DNA of 64,000 nt, from the NCBI RefSeq assembly GCF_000817735.3, contig NZ_JTJC03000017.1:391349-455348 (forward strand), given 5' to 3'. Made by a program: the position numbers and the translations under genes. Source of the DNA: Scytonema millei VB511283 (lineage in GTDB: Bacteria; Cyanobacteriota; Cyanobacteriia; Cyanobacteriales; Chroococcidiopsidaceae). Under the pieces are notes generated by a model. It did no database searches. It was given only the letters and a program-made list of their open reading frames with translations, and was not told the DNA's origin. This document shows, piece after piece, positions 57,672 through 64,000 of this stretch (position 1 is the stretch's first letter; every line of letters starts with the position of its first letter).

Positions 57672-58454
57672 TTAATTTTTTAATTTAATATATAAAGCTT
57701 TAACTGCTGGATTTTTTTCATGCGGTATTGTATTAATTTCAAATATATTAATTGCTCGAATCAATCCTCCAAGCTTTTTATAACCATAATTTCTAGAATC
57801 AAAAGATGAATCTAACTTGTTAAGTTGAATTCCCAGTTCTCCTAGACTCGCCCAGCCTTCCTCTTCGGTAATAGAATCATAAGCGGTTTTAACAAAATTT
57901 ACTAATTTCTGATTTTGCTTAAGTTTCGCACTACTTTGTGCTTTTCTTTCTGTTGAGGAAAGCTCTGATTTCTGCCCTTCTTTTTCTTCTAATTCTTCTA
58001 AGTTTTCTGTATAAGTAAACTTATCACAAGCTTTTTGAAAAGGTTCAGGAGTCTTTTTCTCACCAAAGCCATATACAAATAATCCAGACTCTCGAATTCT
58101 GCAAGCTAGTTTAGTAAAATCACTATCACTTGAAACAATACAAAAACCATCAAAATTGCTAGTGTATAGCAGATCCATTGCATCAATAATTAATGCACTA
58201 TCAGTTGCATTCTTGCCTGATGTGTAACTAAACTGTTGTATGGGTTGTATGACAAATTTATGCAGCTTATCTTTCCAGCTACTCAGTTGCGGTCGCGTCC
58301 AATCACCATAAATTCGTTTAACATTAGCAGTACCATATTTCGCAATTTCTTTGAGTAGAGGCTCAACTAAGTTGGCATTAGCATTATCAGCATCAATTAA
58401 TACAGACAGCCCAACAGACAGCCCAGTCGCTCTAAATGGTAATTCTCCCTGCAT
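57672..58454 (-). CDS. NYN-domain protein with C-terminal LOTUS/OST-HTH domain
   Basis: A 260-residue protein. The N-terminal PIN-like NYN domain has acidic residues in SVLIDADNANANL, ATDSALIIDAMDLLY and IVSSDSDFTKLACRIRESG, consistent with a metal-dependent ribonuclease. A charged linker (about 150-190) leads to an OST-HTH/LOTUS-type region (LVNFVKTAYDSITEEEGWASLGELGIQL, NYGYKKLGGLIRAINIFEI). This pairing is common in bacteria and fits RNA binding plus cleavage. It lies 17 bases upstream of comEC on the same strand, so they may be cotranscribed. Confidence 0.85.
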   Translation of the reverse strand: MQGELPFRATGLSVGLSVLIDADNANANLVEPLLKEIAKYGTANVKRIYGDWTRPQLSSWKDKLHKFVIQPIQQFSYTSGKNATDSALIIDAMDLLYTSNFDGFCIVSSDSDFTKLACRIRESGLFVYGFGEKKTPEPFQKACDKFTYTENLEELEEKEGQKSELSSTERKAQSSAKLKQNQKLVNFVKTAYDSITEEEGWASLGELGIQLNKLDSSFDSRNYGYKKLGGLIRAINIFEINTIPHEKNPAVKALYIKLKN

Positions 58455-58526
58455 AGTTCACTTTGGTAGAACTCAGATTTTCATTATCTTATGATTCCCA
58501 CCAAGCGAACTTTATTCACAAAGCGA

Positions 58527-59006
58527 TTAAATTGCTAAACCCAGCCTTAACCCTAAAACAGCGTGGAGGAACATTAGACAAAGCGCCGTACTACCCAAGT
58601 AAGCGTGAACTGTGCGTAAAGTACCTTTTTCCTTGCCAAAACCTAATAATGCTAACGCTCCATTTAGCAGCAACAGCAATAGTACAATCGATCCAGTCCA
58701 AAAATGAGGACTTTTCAATATTGGTTGTTGCTGCATTACCAGTGACAGCAAGCCACCCGTATAGCCAGCCGCCATAAAACCAAACATCCAAGGTGCTAGA
58801 GTGCGGTGAGCAATCGCACTTTCCGTTGCAACGTCTCGATCTGCAACTATTCTGCTACGCCATCCCGCAAATCCAACAAAACTACCCATCACAAACACGA
58901 CAATTCCCATCATTAAGGGATGTCCCCAGTGGACGATCGGTTCTGGAATGCCTAAACTACGAAACCAAGCTGCGATCGGTTCCAACAGATCTCTCAGATT
59001 ATCCAT
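58527..59006 (-). CDS. DUF4079 membrane protein
   Basis: A 159-residue protein with four hydrophobic segments (about 30-50, 73-95, 103-122 and 130-155). Sequence such as VHWGHPLMMGIVVFVMGSFV and VHAYLGSTALCLMFLHAVLG, with histidines in the helices, matches the cyanobacterial/plastid DUF4079 family, which resembles cytochrome b561-type proteins. Haem binding is a guess. It follows glyQ after seven bases and is probably cotranscribed. Confidence 0.8.
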   Translation of the reverse strand: MDNLRDLLEPIAAWFRSLGIPEPIVHWGHPLMMGIVVFVMGSFVGFAGWRSRIVADRDVATESAIAHRTLAPWMFGFMAAGYTGGLLSLVMQQQPILKSPHFWTGSIVLLLLLLNGALALLGFGKEKGTLRTVHAYLGSTALCLMFLHAVLGLRLGLAI

Positions 59007-59013
59007 TAGTTTT

Positions 59014-59892
59014 CTACCCTTTTGCTTTGTGCAGCAGTGGAAACCTTAACGCTTCCCGTTGCTGAATATATAGTTGAGCAACTTTTCTTGCCAAATGCCG
59101 AATTCTGCCAATGTAACGAGTCCGTTCCGTAACAGAAATCACTCCCCTAGCATCTAAAAGGTTAAAAGTGTGAGAACACTTCAGAATGTAATCCAAGCTA
59201 GGCAAAACCAATGCTCTTTGAGCTAATTGTTCTGCTTCCTGCTCGTACATATTAAACAATGTCAGCAACATTTCAGGGTTCGAGGCTTCAAAGTTATAGG
59301 TACACTGCTCGATTTCTCCTTGGAGATGAACGTCCCCGTAGGTAATATCGTCCGTCCATTTCAGCTTTGTAAACGCCTCTACTCCCTGGAGGTACATTGC
59401 TAGTCGTTCCAAACCATAGGTAATTTCAATTGAAACAGGACGACAATCGATCCCACCGCACTGTTGAAAGTAGGTAAATTGAGTAATTTCCATCCCATCC
59501 AGCCAGACTTCCCAACCAGTACCCCAAGCACCTACAGTCGCGTCTTCCCAGTTATCTTCTACAAAGCGAATATCATGGTCTTCTGGGTGGATACCCAATG
59601 CTCTCAAAGAATCGAGATATAGACCTTGTATGTTTTCAGGAGAAGGTTTAATCAACACTTGGTACTGATAGTAGTGTTGAAAGCGATTGGGATTTTCTCC
59701 GTAGCGTCCATCTGTAGGACGACGGCAAGGCTCAACATAAGCGACTGACCACGGTTCAGGTCCCAAGGCTCTTAAAAAAGTGTGGGGGTTCTTCGTACCT
59801 GCACCTTTCTCCGTGTCATAGGGTTGGGCAATCAAGCAACCGCGATCGCCCCAAAACTTATGTAGTACAGCAATCACTGATTGAAAGTTCAC
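59014..59892 (-). CDS. glyQ: Glycyl-tRNA synthetase alpha subunit
   Basis: A 292-residue class II aminoacyl-tRNA synthetase subunit that carries the aminoacylation site of the alpha2beta2 enzyme. Motifs include [38 protein letters not shown], and [19 protein letters not shown]. The start is a GTG ([14 protein letters not shown]). The beta subunit gene glyS is not in the window, as usual in cyanobacteria where the two are unlinked. Confidence 0.96.
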   Translation of the reverse strand: MNFQSVIAVLHKFWGDRGCLIAQPYDTEKGAGTKNPHTFLRALGPEPWSVAYVEPCRRPTDGRYGENPNRFQHYYQYQVLIKPSPENIQGLYLDSLRALGIHPEDHDIRFVEDNWEDATVGAWGTGWEVWLDGMEITQFTYFQQCGGIDCRPVSIEITYGLERLAMYLQGVEAFTKLKWTDDITYGDVHLQGEIEQCTYNFEASNPEMLLTLFNMYEQEAEQLAQRALVLPSLDYILKCSHTFNLLDARGVISVTERTRYIGRIRHLARKVAQLYIQQREALRFPLLHKAKG

Positions 59893-59991
59893 AAGTCTCG
59901 TTCCTCAGCAGCACAATGCATATGTCATTGTCGCTTAAACTCCGCCATATCAACAGTCTGGAGTAATCCAAAAAAAATTTTGCCCAAGTAG

Positions 59992-60021
59992 TTGACAAGA
60001 GCGAGAGGGATTAGTTAGATT
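59992..60021 (+). promoter_or_regulatory. rRNA operon promoter
   Basis: TTGACA is followed after 18 bases by TAGATT, about 140 bases before mature 16S. The region between 59893 and 60162 holds no gene. Confidence 0.5.
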
Positions 60022-60162
60022 AATAAAGCGCCGGAAGAGAGACGAGCTAAAAAGCAGTCCTGCAAGGCGACCGAACCTAGAAAAGAGTATAGTTTGAAAG
60101 CGCCAATAGCACAAGAGAGTTGGTGTCGAATTAGAAGAAAGAAGATATGAGAGTTAAGGAAA

Positions 60163-64000
<3,838 letters not shown>

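Overview
The window is cyanobacterial chromosome. The octamer GCGATCGC (HIP1) and its core CGATCG recur throughout, intergenic regions carry the short heptamer-type repeats common in large cyanobacterial genomes, and several genes are cyanobacteria-specific (ndhS, a sll1377-like glucolipid synthase, DUF4079, Mrp without a CxxC pair). The 16S rRNA is cyanobacterial. Gene and repeat content suggest a Chroococcidiopsis-like or heterocystous lineage, but I cannot place the genus without a 16S search.

Layout. 0-6.4 kb: 3' part of dnaX, a GT2 glucolipid synthase, cbiD, guaA and a small coiled-coil membrane protein. 6.7-8.4 kb: a divergent HxlR regulator/oxidoreductase pair and tRNA-Arg. 8.5-13.8 kb: MIF-like protein, flavin reductase, cobM, lgt, pepA, aroK. 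13.9-18.5 kb: a secreted TPR protein, a Ser/Thr kinase with a proline-rich repeat linker, and a 38-residue membrane peptide. 19.3-27.5 kb: the accessory centrepiece, a secretion island with a LuxR-type response regulator, six near-identical double-glycine leader peptides in tandem, a seventh divergent peptide, an HlyD adaptor, a C39-peptidase ABC exporter and an eighth peptide. 27.7-38.6 kb: murD, two Crp/Fnr regulators, two large hybrid histidine kinases and a HAS-barrel protein. 38.8-40.4 kb: a stand-alone CheB-like methylesterase gene split by a complete IS982-type element. 40.5-59.9 kb: mostly core genes (ndhS, rodA, mrp, ydcF-like, rplY, purA, murA, rpmI-rplT, comEC, glyQ) with two solute-binding proteins and tRNA-Leu and tRNA-Ser. 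60.2-64 kb: an rRNA operon (16S, tRNA-Ile, 5' part of 23S).

How parts work together. In the secretion island the exporter's C39 domain should cleave the peptides after their Gly-Gly motif and pass them out with the HlyD adaptor. No modifying enzyme, TolC or immunity protein is recognised nearby. cbiD and cobM belong to cobalamin corrin-ring synthesis; guaA and purA are the GMP and AMP branches; murD, murA, rodA and lgt serve the envelope.

A second theme is repeat invasion. Several repeat families, including a 67-68 bp element with GTACGGGCGGGTTT-type ends, lie in spacers, run in frame through dnaX, cbiD, murD and a histidine kinase, and supply the last codons and stop of other genes. Three unrelated proteins end in Ser-Tyr-Gln because the same heptamer repeat supplies their stop. 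murA has no ATG/GTG/TTG at its conserved N-terminus and appears to start at ATT.
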